Shown one piece after another: positions 32,365 through 44,810 of a stretch of DNA of 64,000 nt. Location: positions 28,426,583 through 28,490,582 of the forward strand of contig CM025851.1 in NCBI GenBank assembly GCA_003952965.2. Direction: 5' to 3'. A model generated the notes under the pieces. That model made no database searches, was not told the DNA's origin, and was given only the letters and a program-made list of their open reading frames with translations. The translations under genes and the position numbers were made by a program. Position 1 is the first letter of the stretch. Every line of letters begins with the position of its first letter. Source of the stretch: Morella rubra (lineage: Eukaryota; Streptophyta; Magnoliopsida; Fagales; Myricaceae).

Positions 32365-33208
32365 TTTTCCAAGCCAGATCACGGATACCGGCGGTGTAAA
32401 CCGTGCACCGGTGATGGTGAGCAGAATCCCCTCTTAGCGGAGATTTTGCCAGTGGCTGTGAAACCGCTCACCGCTTTTTTTTTTTTTAATATACATATCA
32501 AAATGGCGCTGTTTATATTAGTGATTTTAAGATTGATGTTATAACCTAACCCTACCTCTTTCTCCTTCTCTTGGTCACTCAGCTCCGCCTCTCTCCTTCA
32601 GTCACACAGTGCACAGTTGCACACCCCCTCTGCAGCAGCCAGCAAACAATGGCAGCAACTTTATTGCTCTCTTCTCTCTCTCTCTCTCCCCCAGTTTTCT
32701 TGCGATTTGGTTGCGATTTGTTGGGTTTGTGGAAATTTTTAATTTAGGTTTTTCTTTTCAATTTGATTGATATTTGGAAAGCTTTTCAAATATATGGAGA
32801 TTTTCTTGCGATTTGTTATTGATTATAAGGGTTGCAATTTTAGAATTTTTTCGATTGTTTATGAGATTTCAGTTTTGCAAAGCTTTTCAAATCTATGGCA
32901 TTTTTCAAGCGAATGTCAATGTGTAGATTTAGTTGCGATGTGGTATTGATTACAGGGGTTGCAATTTTGGAAATTTTTTTTAAGTTGCTTAGGATTTGGT
33001 TGAGATTTCAGATTTGAAATTTTTTTTTTTGAATTTTGATTACAGGGGTTACAATTTTAGAAATTTTTGTTAAGTTGTTTAGGATTTGGGTTGAGATTTT
33101 AGATTTGGAAATTTTTTTGCTATTGATTTGTTAAGTTTTTTACGAGATTAACTCTTGATTGTTGGATTTGGTTGTATTTTCTACCGTCACCGCTTATGCA
33201 CAACCTAA
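32365..33208 (-). mobile_element. hAT-like non-autonomous element, copy B (inverted relative to copy A)
   Basis: On the minus strand it starts TAGGTTGTGCATAAGCGGTG and ends near CGGTATCCGTGATCTGGCTT, matching copy A at 28072-29125. The internal array around GATTACAGGGGTTGCAATTT is also present three times. It lacks some of the GA-rich part, so the two copies differ in length. Confidence 0.6.
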
Positions 33209-33230
33209 CTCTTTAATTCACTATAGTAGG

Positions 33231-33748
33231 TAGGGCTGTACAATCGGAAATCCGATCTGATTTTTGGACCGGAATCCAGTTAGATCGGATTTCCAATTGT
33301 ACTTGAAATGAAGGATCGGATCGGTCCGATCTGGACCACTGGTCCAGACCGGTTTATTTTTTTTCTTAATTTTTTTTAAAATTTTTTTTCCAAAGTTTTT
33401 TTTTTTTCGTAAATCAAGGGAAAGGGAGAATAACTTCGAAGTGGGCAACCCGAAAGGAACTCAAGGGACTAGGGAGGGCATCAAAATGCATAATTTTGAC
33501 TTAGGGTTTTTATTTTTTATGTTTAAAATTTGTATTAAAAAAATTAAAAAAATATTTATTATTTAAATTAATAAATGCGGTCTGGTCCGGTTCAGACCGG
33601 ATCCCAAATGACCTAGACCGGACCGGATCGGATAAAATCGATTTTTTAAATGCGGTCCAAATCGGACCGAATTTGGACCACTAAAACCACAAATCCGGTC
33701 CGATTTTGCCGTCCGATCCAGTTTGCGGTCCAGTTCTGTGCAGCCCTA
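33231..33748. mobile_element. hAT-like MITE
   Basis: The ends are TAGGGCTGTACAATCGG and CCAGTTCTGTGCAGCCCTA, inverted. The body alternates CGGTCCG and CCGGATCGG words. The flanks TAGTAGGT and TAATAGGT match 7/8 but do not sit symmetrically, so the exact borders are uncertain. The tips resemble those of 13850-15278. Confidence 0.6.
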
Positions 33749-36700
33749 AATTAATAGGTAGGAAAATTACGTACCATATGGGTTTCGGCCCAATTTTGTC
33801 TGTTTGGATTGCGAAATGCGAGAGGCTTCGCTGGGGGAGTCCATTTGTGATGGAGGTGGAGATGGACATGGAAAGGCCTGGGTGGAGATTCAACAGTTTG
33901 GGTTTCACGTGATGTGGCCATGTACCGCCATCTGTCTTTTTATGTATATTCTCTTCTTTTTTTTTCTAAAATTTTTATGTATATTCTCACAATGTGAACC
34001 TAAAATGGGTTGTTGCCAAAGTGTTTAAGCGCAGAGAAAAAAAAATTATATAATAAAATTAAAAAAGGAAAAGGACAAAGAAAAGAAAAAGAAATAGAAA
34101 AATCCCCCTTCCCCCGAAGCAACTTGCTAAAAGCTACAAGGGCTTTTTGACAACAGGGGTTCAGTCCAAAAGGTTTTGTAGTGTCTCGTACCCCCGAAGA
34201 CAATAAAAACGCCACCAACCAAACGGGCCCATTAAAAAATTACATGCACCTTTGTTTGTTTGTTTTTTTTCTTTTCCCCACCCCGAACATAATTGTTGGC
34301 AGAAAAGCTAATGGGGTTGGACCGAATAAGCTTTTAAGGGGAGATTTTGATATATCAGTCCTTAGTTCACGCTCATTCAGTCAAATTACGTCAACAATTC
34401 ATTATTTATTTGAGTTTTGTACGTTCTGTTATATTATAGAAATCATTCGTTCAAATGATTACTATCTGAGGTGAGATTTAATGGAGCACACGCAGACATA
34501 TATACTTCACTAAAAGCAGACAATTGTACGTGAAGTACTGCAGAATGATTGACGAGGTTGATGCTTTGGGACACCCACAACGTTGGCCCTTGGAATCAGT
34601 TCAAATAGGACACAAAATTTACTGATCACAAGCTGTTACTGGTTGGGAACCCAGGCTGAGATATCCCCGGAGTGCTTGGAAGTGAAACGACAGTCTCATG
34701 TTTTGCTTTCCCTGTATGCATAAAATGGAGGTTTGGCGTGTGTGAAAATGTTACTCTCCCATCATTATCGCTGAGCCTTCTCACTGCAATATTCGAAAGA
34801 AAGCCCGTGCCCTCAGAGGTGGGCGTGATAAAGTGGCTACGTTATGCCTGAAATGAAAAGATGCTCTGAATTGAATCACCAAAAAGTGTGAGGAAAAGAA
34901 AGGGCCAGCGTCCCTTCTTTAGCTCACATCAAGCAGCATGCTTCCCTTTATTGTCGATTCAAAGACAAGGCAATAAAGACAGAAGCTAGCCAAAAACACA
35001 CCATGATAACCCAAAAACAAAAGGCCATAAGCAAAGGTTTTCGTAGCAAAATGGGCATATAACAAGGATATATGTGATGATACCCCTCCACTAGCAGGGT
35101 AGAGATTTGAGGAGATGCAGCTTCAAATGCGCGTGCAGTACGTCCGTCAGTTTACTCAATAAACTAGCCTCTCAAGGTTGTATAGGCACTCTCACGGCCT
35201 CTAAGTTCGTGCATGCATGCTAGGGTCATGCTAAGCAGCGTTGGTTTTACCTTTTTCCTCGCCATTTTTCTCTTGGCTGCTCGGCACTATCACCTAATGT
35301 AGCTCAAGGAGGCCGGGACTAAAAGTAGAATAGACAGGAAGCCCAGATAACTAATCAATTTTTTTTTTTAAATTATTGCTAGTGCCAACGTTATCCACCG
35401 ATAAGAGTTGTCAAAGAGTACTTGTCTAACCTACTTAATGATGTGCCTTAAAACTCTCAATAATTATCCATTATTACAGTTAATAAAACAATGAGGAACT
35501 CGCCCCCAATGGTTTGTTGGTCCCCTCCCTCTATCACACAAAGAAAGAATCTCAAATTGTTGGAGCGGAATTCAAGAGATTTCTTTACATGTTAAAGTTG
35601 GAGAAGAATCTATTGCATGGATATGTTTTAAAATAAAATCAACCGTCGTGTACAAGATCTAATCGCCACTATGCTGCTTTTTGGGTAATCATTTCTCTTA
35701 AAAGTGAGGAAAGGAACCATTGTTTTGGTTAGGGGCCGGTAACCCTAAAGAATAGCAGAGCAATTCAATGATAAAAGATCAATCATACAGTAAATATACA
35801 TATGGTTCATCTTTTAGCCTACGCCCACTAGTGACAGAAATAATTAAAGGTCACTAACAAATAATTATTATACCTTCTCTATCAAAATGAGAAACATATT
35901 TATGTGTTTTACTCATGGGCATTCTACGAGATTAGCTTATTATAAAAAAGCATTAATTGATCAAAAATAAAGGAAAAATCAGACAATAAACAAAATCATA
36001 TTACATCACACCTGAGGACATTTTAATAAATTTCTGACGTGTCACCGTATTTTCTTAAAAAAAAAAAAATTATATTACATGATTCATCGATCCTTTAACT
36101 TAAGTGGTTAAAGTTCACAAGCGGAAACGACTAGAGATCCATAGCAAATTTTAATATTGCAATCTCTCTTTTGATGTCTTTTTTTTGGCCGGGGTACCTT
36201 ATAGTTTCTGCTCGAGATCCAAGAGATTGTTGCCCTACATTTCAGTCATTGGCAAACTTTCCTTTCTCCCTGGTTTAGAAATTAGAACTTTTGAACTCTA
36301 CTTTTTAGTAAGTTTTTTTCTGCTTAATCCAAATATTTTGGTCAAGCTGGGACCAGTGGCAAATGCGTTTTCTTAGTGGAAGAGTTTTTGTTTGTCTTCG
36401 AGCCTCTCCCATTGTCAAATTACTTTTACAAGAAAAGAAGTACTAGCAAATAATTAAAGCTATAAAGGAACTCGAGTTGAGTAGTAGGGTAGCTCAATTA
36501 GCTAGCTTGTTTGTTTGTGTCACAAACGATCTCTGATCGAGGGACGTGTTATGAAGCCTATGTCAAGTAGAGCTTGCGTAGCAGTACATATATATATATA
36601 TATTAACCAAAAAAGTAAGCTTTTTCATAAATTTGGAGGCTTAATTAGTGTCTCTCTATTTCTATATATATATAGTCAACAAGAAGGCTACTTGTCGCTA

Positions 36701-36899
36701 TAGCAAGGTTCGATCATGTGCAGTAAGATTTTTAATCCTTTAATTGGTCATGTACAAGTACAACCCACTTGTTATACTACCGTCACCAACACCGCCACTA
36801 GATCTAATCTATGCAAATTTCCTGAGATCCCCCATGATCATATCCTGGAGAATCACGCAGGTCAGTCTAGATGATCATAGAAAGACTAAAGCCAAAGTC
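33749..36899. other. intergenic, no supported gene
   Basis: AT-rich with A/T homopolymers (36058-36069, 35360-35369) and short motif-free frames on both strands. I see no RNA gene or repeat with clear ends. Confidence 0.5.
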
Positions 36900-37771
36900 C
36901 AGGGGCGGCTCCAACTATAGGCAACATAGGCGGTTGCCTAAGGCCCCCAAATTTAGGAGGCTCCCAAACTAATTTTTTTTAATGGTATATTTAAAAAAAA
37001 ATTAATGTCAAGACCTAAAAAACTTAACTTAAAGAGTATATTGATTGAAGAGGCCTATTAAATCTCTTTGATTGAAGGAGCATTAACTTTTCACTTTTTT
37101 TGGTATTTATAAAGTCTCCGTTTAACCCTATAAAATCTCATTATTTAAATCTATAATGAAACCAAATAAAATCTCAGCCAATTAATTCAATTTCTTTAAT
37201 GAAAATCCTATAAAATCTCCTTGAGATTAGCTTTTCATATCATATTAACATTTTTTTTTTGCAGTGTACACTAAAAATCTATCTTTAAAAGGGCTTAACT
37301 CTTAACAGATAAATTTTAGGTGAGACAATATCGGTTAAGTATCAAAAATACCTAAAATTATCTCTCAACTATTCCATTGTTTCTTCTTCTCATTTATTGG
37401 TGTTTCTTAACTCTTATCTTTGGCATCAAGATCACTTATATATCACTAAAGGTACTATTAGGTTGTATTTGTCTTAGTTATCATTATTTGTACTGTAATC
37501 TTATTTTAAGTTTTTGTTTGTATTTATTTTATTTTATAATAATTTATTATGATTACGAAAGATTAAATAGATTAGCAATATTATAAATTGAAAATGATAT
37601 ATAACAAATTTAGAATATAACACTGTGATAAGTAATTTTACATCTAAAAAAATTAGAAAAATATGTTTTAACTAAATTTTATTTTTTAAATATATTATTT
37701 TATAAATGATTATAAAAGGCCTCATTTTAGAGTTTCGCCTAAGGCCCCAATTACCTTAGAGCTGCCCCCTG
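36900..37771. mobile_element. hAT-like non-autonomous element
   Basis: The ends CAGGGGCGGCTCCAACTATA and ACCTTAGAGCTGCCCCCTG are inverted, and both are followed inward by GCCTAAGGCCCC words. The 8-mers AGCCAAAG (36890-36897) and AGCCAAAC (37772-37779) match 7/8, as a hAT target duplication would. The left copy stands 2 bp away from the end. The interior is AT-rich with no transposase. Confidence 0.65.
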
Positions 37772-38076
37772 AGCCAAACCCCCTTTGGATGTAAATTATA
37801 GGTGCATGGGTACAATGGGTATATTATTTTTAGTAAGTTTGTATTAACCTATATATATATATATATAATATCACTTCAGAATACAGTATATTACTTATTC
37901 TAAAGGGTCAAGAGGTCCTTTATTGTATTTGCTCAAGCTGGGGCCAAACCATCTAGGCATCTAAGAGACAGAGAAGAAGTGGTATATTCGGAGCGTCCTT
38001 ATACCCATGGAGGAAAAGAATGCCTCAATTAGGTCATCACACACCATTCCCACCCGCAGATCCTTAATGTTTTTAA
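37772..38076. other. short intergenic stretch
   Basis: It contains a TA run (37852-37866). The minus-strand frame at 37961-38179 crosses the CACTA border, and I take it as chance. Confidence 0.4.
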
Positions 38077-38097
38077 CACTAGAATAGAAATGGCTTT

Positions 38098-39085
38098 TTT
38101 GGGTCAATTTTTTTTTTTGGCCTCTCATTCGTGGTTGCAAGTAGTCACTTTTTACTGTGAAGTTGGCAACTGGTTGCAAAAACGTTTCCTTTTCTGGAGC
38201 ATTGACTTGGTTGGAAAATACAAGTCATAAAAAAGCATTTACAATAGATGAACATGACAATATCTGCAAAAGAATGGTTGAAAATAAATTTTTATTTTCG
38301 ACCTCAAAGTCATCGTCATGAATCATGTTTTTACGACCCTATTATTATGAATGCTGGTAATGTTCTTTGAATATTTATGACTATCCTTTTTGATAAGTTA
38401 ATATCGACCGTAGGTGTAGTCACGTCTGTTACTTTTATAGCAAAATAAAAAGTGGTTGTAAAAAGTACTATGTTTAAAAAAAAAAATTTGAACAGATGCT
38501 CAATGAACCTGACATATATTGTAGCAAACACCCATTGATTGAAGCCTTACCAGCAACTGCTCCCTTATCGCTCATGAAAGGCATGGATGTCTACCATATC
38601 GTGTTGTACTAAGCATGAAAAAAAGTTGTTCCCTGTGGTATGTCTAGAAACCTTATACTTATACTATTTTTTTTTTTCTATTTTTGACCACATCTCCCAA
38701 TATCTGTGCTCTCCCTCAAACTAACATACAATTTCGTTTCATTTTAAATATACGAGCATCGATTAGATTGTGCATGTATTCATAATTTTCCTGTTCATTT
38801 CATTTCGGTTTCACCCCTTTTATTTTTCTCCTACTCGCAACGTGTTCAACATAAAGACTAACTAAGTCATTATGCCGTCATTTGTTTTTGATGCTTGTCT
38901 AACAAATATTTAAACACCAGACGAATAGTCGATAACATTTTTGAACTTTCTATCACCTAATCCTTATGTCTAGAAATTGGCATTCATCTCCCTATTTTTT
39001 CTTTCCATTAAGTGGTCGTTAATGTACTTTAATGTGTGTTATTTTAAATTTTCAGTGGTTAATCATAGACAAATCATTGACAAAA
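38098..39085. other. left non-coding part of the second CACTA element
   Basis: AT-rich, with scattered words such as TCGTCATGAATCATG. I see no gene and no regular subterminal array like that of the first element. Confidence 0.4.
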
Positions 39086-40175
39086 ATGACTAACAAGTTT
39101 GCCAACATGAATAAGTACAAAAAAGTAATTCGTGCTTTCATCGAGCTTTCAAGCGAGCATAAAGACAAACTTGGGAGAGTCCGGTGCCAGTGCCGTGATT
39201 GCAAAAATAGTTTCTGGTTGAGTTTGGGAGGAGTTGATGAACACCTATTCATGAGAGGCATAGATGAGACATATACCAAGTGGATTTTTCATGGAGATTC
39301 GAAATCATCTGATGACTCTATTGAGAATAACTCCAACGACCAAATGGTAGAAATGTTGGATGATATGTGACAAGGGTGAGTCGTCGGAGAAGGAGATGCA
39401 AACAACTTTGGCTCAACTTGCGACACAACCAGATTCAATAAGATGTGGGAAGATAATAAACATCCATTGTATCAGGAATGCGTTGAATATTCAGTCCTTT
39501 CCTTTGTAGTTGAGTTATCACATTTGAAGACATACTACAGTTAGAGTAACCAGTCGTTTAAAGAGTTGCTGCGTCTATTGAAAAAGGCGCTTCCAGTAGG
39601 TGTGGAGCTTCCAAAGTCATTCAATCAAACAAGATGATTGTTACATGGCTTAGGTTTTAGTTACAAAAGAATTGATACTTGTAAGAACGATTGCATGCTT
39701 TATAGGAAAGAACACGCAAGTAAAGAACGTTGACTGAAGTGAAATGAGCCAAGGTACGTTCTGAACTCTACAAAGCGCAAGCCAATTTCGCAAAAGGTTC
39801 TTAGGAATTTCCCTCTTATACCTAGATTGTGTAAGATGTTTATTATTAAATCTACTGCTATTGACATGAGGTGGCATAAGGACAGACAACTCCCTAACGA
39901 TGGTTTGCTGCAACACCCATCGGATGCTTTAGTTTGGAAAGAATTTGATAAGAAACATGAATGGTTCGGCCAAGATGGTATGAATGTTCGTCTTGGTCTT
40001 ATCTCTGATGGGTTTACACCCTTCCGAAACTTAGGCATTGCACATAACACGTGGTCTGTGATGCTAATGCCTTACAATCTGCCTCCTTAAAAATGCATGA
40101 AGGACCCCTGTTTCTTTATGTCTTTATTAATTTCTAGTCCAAAGGCACCATGCAATGATATTGACGTGTAGCCTG
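39086..40175 (+). pseudogene. TNP2-like CACTA transposase, N-terminal half
   Basis: The Transpos_assoc domain opens at 39086: YKKVIRAFIELSSEHKDKLG, then RVRCQCRDCKN, then HLFMRGIDETYTKWIFHGD. After a stop at 39368 the core continues through several frames: RKEHAS, LNSTKRKPISQKVL and AIDMRWHKDRQL. The clearest stretch is at 39870-40090 (DGLLQHPSDALVWKEFDKKH, NVRLGLISDGFTPF, NTWSVMLMPYNLPP). Homology stops near 40175, so the second half of the catalytic domain, DUF4218 and DUF4216 are absent. Many stops and shifts make it long dead. Confidence 0.8.
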
Positions 40176-40371
40176 TTAATATTGTTCTTGATCTTGATTG
40201 ATTATATTGCTGTTAACGTGTGTTGAAAAATTCTGATCAATTCTTATGTAGCATGTGCAGAATATTCTAGTTAAATTTTAAATAATTAAGAAGGAAAAAG
40301 TTGCAGAACCTATTCACCCCCTCTATAGGTTCGGTTGGTGTTGTATTGAGTCTTAAATTATTCCGTTCAAT

Positions 40372-40383
40372 TGGTATTACAGC
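40372..40383 (+). promoter_or_regulatory. copia primer-binding site remnant
   Basis: TGGTATTACAGC matches 10 of 12 bases of the initiator-Met site TGGTATCAGAGC and lies 34 bp before the gag ATG. The LTR-like phrase TATTCACCCCCTCTATAGG is just upstream at about 40311. Confidence 0.55.
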
Positions 40384-40416
40384 AGATCTCGATTCTTTAG
40401 ACTCAAATTATTAGAG

Positions 40417-42260
40417 ATGGATAGGAGTCAATCTCTAAGTGTTCCACCATTTTTCGATGGATCAAACTATGCTTATTGGAAAGTTAGGATGTGAGTATTC
40501 CTAAAATCCATAGACGAGAGAGTTTGGACAGTAGTGACTAATGGATGGGAAAAACCAACGGTTACGGTAAATGAGGTCACTAGTGAAAATGATTCACAAC
40601 TTTGGAGCACGAGTGAAAGAGAGACAGCAGGCTAGAATAATAAGGGATTAAATGCCATATTTACTAGTGTGTCAGTTGAGGAGTTTATAAGAATTTCAAA
40701 TTGTGAAACGGCAAAAGAAGCTTGAGACATTCTTTGTACAACCCATGAAGGAGCCACAGCTATTAGAGATTCAAAATTTCAGATGATTATTTTTAAGTTT
40801 GAAGAACTTAGAATGAAAGAGGATGAGTGCTTTGATGACTTCTATGGGAAACTCACCAACTTGGTAAATTCGAGTTTTAGCTTAGGCGAGAAGATGTCTG
40901 AATCCAAAGTAGTTCGTAAAGTCTTAAGGTCATTACCAGAGAGATTTAGGCCTAAGGTGACTGCTATTGAAGAGAGCAAAATATTGGATTCCATTAAACT
41001 AGATGAACTTGTAGGATCTCTTCAGACTTATGAAATGACTTTTCCAGCAGCAAAGAAAGGAAAATCTATTGCATTGAATTCAATAGAAGAGGATTCCGAA
41101 TCTGAAGATGACATGTTTGATGAAGAAGACATGGCCTTGTTTGTTAAAAAATTTAGGAAAGCATTTAAGTTCAAGAAGGGCAGAAATTGGAAAGGCCAAA
41201 AATCGAACTTGAAAGCTACTAAGAAACCAAGCTGGAAGAGTGATGAGCAGAGGGATAAATCTGAAAAGAAAGAGTTCAAAAAGAAGCAAGAACAAGGGCT
41301 GCAATGTCATGGGTGCAAAGGATTTAGGCACTTTAAATCTGAATGTCATACTTACTTGAAATCGAAAGGGAATAATGCTACGAAGACAACACTTTCAGAT
41401 TCTGACATAAAGTCAAATTCTTAGATGCAGAAACTTCGAATAATGATAAGGTAAATTACATCTTCTATTAAAACTAATGAGTTTATTGATTTTGATGATG
41501 CAGAAGAAATTGTCAAGGAGGATGTTGATGAGCTTGAGGGCTTAAAAGAATCTTATTAAGAGTTATATGAGGAAAGTATTATATTAAGAAAGAAAATGTC
41601 TTAACTCTTAAGAAAATAGTTCTTGTTGAAAAAAAAAAAGAAAAAAGAGATGAACTGGCTGAAATGTTAGTCGAGAAAAATGCTATGATTCAAGAACTTA
41701 TGACTATGAACACTTCTCTAGAAGATCTTGCATCTAAACTATCAAAGGAGCTGGACCTAGCTAATGAACAGCTTAAGAAATTTTCATGTGGTACCAGCAA
41801 ACTTAATAAAATGCTAAGTATAGGACAATCGGATGGAAATAAAAGAGGATTAGGTTTTGATCATACTACAGCAGCACCTACATCTTCAAACAAGGTAGTT
41901 TTTGTGCCATCTACTCAGAAAATTCAGAGTACACCCACACCTCAAGTGAAGGTAAATAAGGTAGTTACCTCTAAAGCTCCTGTTTTATTTAAATCTAAAT
42001 TTTTCATATTTATTCCTAAGTGTTTTCATTGTGGTAAAGTTGGTCATACCAAGCCTAAATGCTTTGATCTCTTGAGAAATGAAAAAAAAAACATGTTTCT
42101 TCATTTTCAAAAGATGTATCTAAGTCTGAATTTGATAAGTTGATAATTCAAGTAAGTATGTTATCTCAACAAATTCAGCTTATAAATCAAAAGCTAAGTC
42201 CTCCTATTAATCAAAAATTGATTTGGAGAAAGAAAGAGATTAACACTTGTTTTGATGCAA
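40417..42260 (+). pseudogene. Ty1/copia gag (SIRE-like) fragment, without pol
   Basis: The start MDRSQSLSVPPFFDGSNYAY is the usual copia gag N terminus. The UBN2-type domain follows after stops near 40501, 40632 and 40720, and is clean from 40783 to 41424: FKFEELRMKEDECFDDFYGK, VVRKVLRSLPERF. An acidic then lysine-rich region and a zinc knuckle of CX2CX4HX4C form (CHGCKGFRHFKSEC) come next. A second segment (41664-42143) has a coiled coil, NEQLKKFSCGTSKLNKMLS, RGLGFDHTT and a second knuckle-like CFHCGKVGHTKPKC, the layout of SIRE-type gag. Protease, integrase and reverse transcriptase are absent. It lies within the second CACTA element. Confidence 0.85.
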
Positions 42261-44810
42261 ATACTCTCTGATTATGATATTTGTTAAAATTCCATACTTG
42301 TGTGTTGTGATAATATGAGAGCAATAATTTGTTTTAATTGATAAATTGGCCATTTAATTTTTGTTAAGCCATTCATGAATTATTTCATTATCCAGTTTGT
42401 TATAAAATGTTCTATAGTTCATTTTGATATGTGTTTCAATATTTGTTGTATGTGTAATAGTCTTCGACAATTTATTTTATTTTTTATTTCTCTGCAAATA
42501 TTCTGAAGTTAGAAGTTATGCGAAGTTTGTCTTAGGCTAGTACTATGGTGCATCTGAGAAGAAAGAAGAGCTCTTTTCGGCAACAATGGAGGAATGCTAA
42601 AAAATTTTAAGTATGGATGTAAGGCCCATGCGGTATATTGTTTGGTTTCCTTAGTAGTTATAATAAAGGAGTCAAGCACGTGGTTTTGTTTCAAAAAGGA
42701 AAAGTCTTTACTTTTTTCTACTAAGTTGAAAAGTCCACTAACGTTTTTTACGTTGCTTTTTCTTCTTTTTATCTCACATTCCAATATTACTTTTGTGAAT
42801 CACTTTTACCCTAACACTTTAACGACACCACCTTTAGCTTTCTTTTTCTCCTTGCCCCGTTTTGTGCTTCTTTTAAGTGTCGCGGGTCTCCTCTATTGTC
42901 GTGGGTCTCTTCTTTACTTTTTGTCTTTCTCTGTTGAATCTTTCTCCCACTATTTTGTTTAAGTTTCACTTAGTCCACGATAAGGTACAAATCTCTCTCT
43001 CTCTCTTCTCTCTTCATTTTTTGTTGACTAAATGCGAGATTTGTGTTTGCTTGTGGCCTTGTGGTCTTGCATGATGGATGCGGCAACAATTTTGTTGAAT
43101 TTTTGTGTTTAGTTTATTTTAAGCATAAAATTTTTATGGGTTTTGCTGCCAAAGTGTTTTTAAAGAGTTTTCTATGGTACCCATCAATTTCGGCACCTCA
43201 TTTCAAGAAATTTACAAAGTTTTCAAAATATAAGGTTTATAATGTTTTGCCCCTTTTTCAAAAACTTGCTAAATGGTTATGTATTTCTTCATCATTTTCC
43301 ATGTGTTTCTCACACTATTAACTTCATTTATTAATCTAGATTCACTCTATATGCCGATTATTAGAAGTATTTGAAATCTAGGCTTTCAAAATTTCCCACT
43401 TTTCAAATAAGCCAACTTTTGAGAAATTACTTATCTATCTCATTAATAATTGCTTTTATGAAGTGTAATGGGTTAGCAACAATCATATTTAACTCTAAAA
43501 TGTAAATTTCATTAACAAAATTGTTAGTTAGTGACAATGTGCCTTTGGGTTAAGTGTATAAAATAATTGGGGAGATAGTTTAAATAGTTTAAAACATATG
43601 GGTCAATTAGTAAAAATGAGAAATTTGCAATATTGGAAATCTAAGTTTCGGTAACCCTGTAAGCATATATTTAATGGGTCATTCATAATAAGTTGCTTTG
43701 TAAATTCAGTTGTCATATTCTTTAAGGAACATATATGATATCTTAGTTGCTTAATATACAATGTATCTTGGAGGATTGGATAATTACAATTTATGCTTTG
43801 GGGTCCCATGAATATTTTGTTTTGGTGTCAAATTTTTTTTTCTTTGGTTAGGAAAACAACAACTATAGATATTTCGTTATTAAAAATTCTAATTGAATTA
43901 GTATAGTATTTCTTTTCAATAATGGGATGGCTTAAAAGTTCGTATGTCAAAATTAAGTAAGAATTACTTGATTTATTCACTATCTTGCATAGTTGACTTG
44001 GATTTTTTTTGAAAAATTATTTTGAACTAAAGAATATAAATATTCTGATTACATATAGTTCATGAAACTTTTTATTATTTCAGTTCATAGTTTATTCATA
44101 TAAGTCTGTGCTGAAATACTATATAATTTTCTATGTGAAAAACAATGTGCATTTCTTTATCACTATATTCTCTGTTGGATATATGACTATATATTTTATG
44201 TTGCATTGAATAATATGCTATTCGGATAATTTCAATAACAAGGTGTTTTGTTGTTGGCCGAATTTAATATTTTGTTTGATGTGTGATTTTTATAATGATA
44301 AAGTGTTGCTATAAGTGGGTTCTCTTTAAGTTCAATATGCTCTTTTAAAAATATGTCTATCACACGTTTATTGTCCACGAATACTATATTGCAAGTGCTC
44401 TGATGAATTTTTGCTAAGTATTTTAATTGGGCTTTTAATGGATGACACGTGTTAGTTCATAGTATTTTCTGCTGAACTATGTTGTTTTGTTTTGATGAAA
44501 TTCTTAATTGGATTTTCTTGAGTGTTGTATTTTGTTCAATTGGTATAATTATATTGAAGTGTATTTCATTTGTTTCAGTTCTTTATATACGGGTTGCACA
44601 TAATTGCCTTTTACTAGTTATTCCAATATGAATAATTTGTTTGCTATTGATTCATTTCTAGTTATTGTCTTTATTGATGAGAGACATGGTATGTTGGTTG
44701 GAGACATAGTTTTATTTTTCTCCTTTGGCCTCCTCTTGAAATCGAACATATCTGGTTGTTCAACGATTGAAACTTACATATGAAAATTGTAGGCGGGCTT
44801 AGACTGAGTT
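42261..44810. other. AT-rich non-coding interior of the second CACTA element
   Basis: There are T-rich stretches and no supported frame. The open frames near 42594-43321 are Phe/Leu-rich products of T-rich sequence. This may include degenerate LTR or TNPA-like intron sequence, but nothing is clear. Confidence 0.45.

Noticed and set aside
42594..43321. Overlapping Phe/Leu-rich plus-strand frames that could suggest membrane proteins
   Set aside because: T-rich DNA yields such peptides by chance. They sit inside a decayed transposon.
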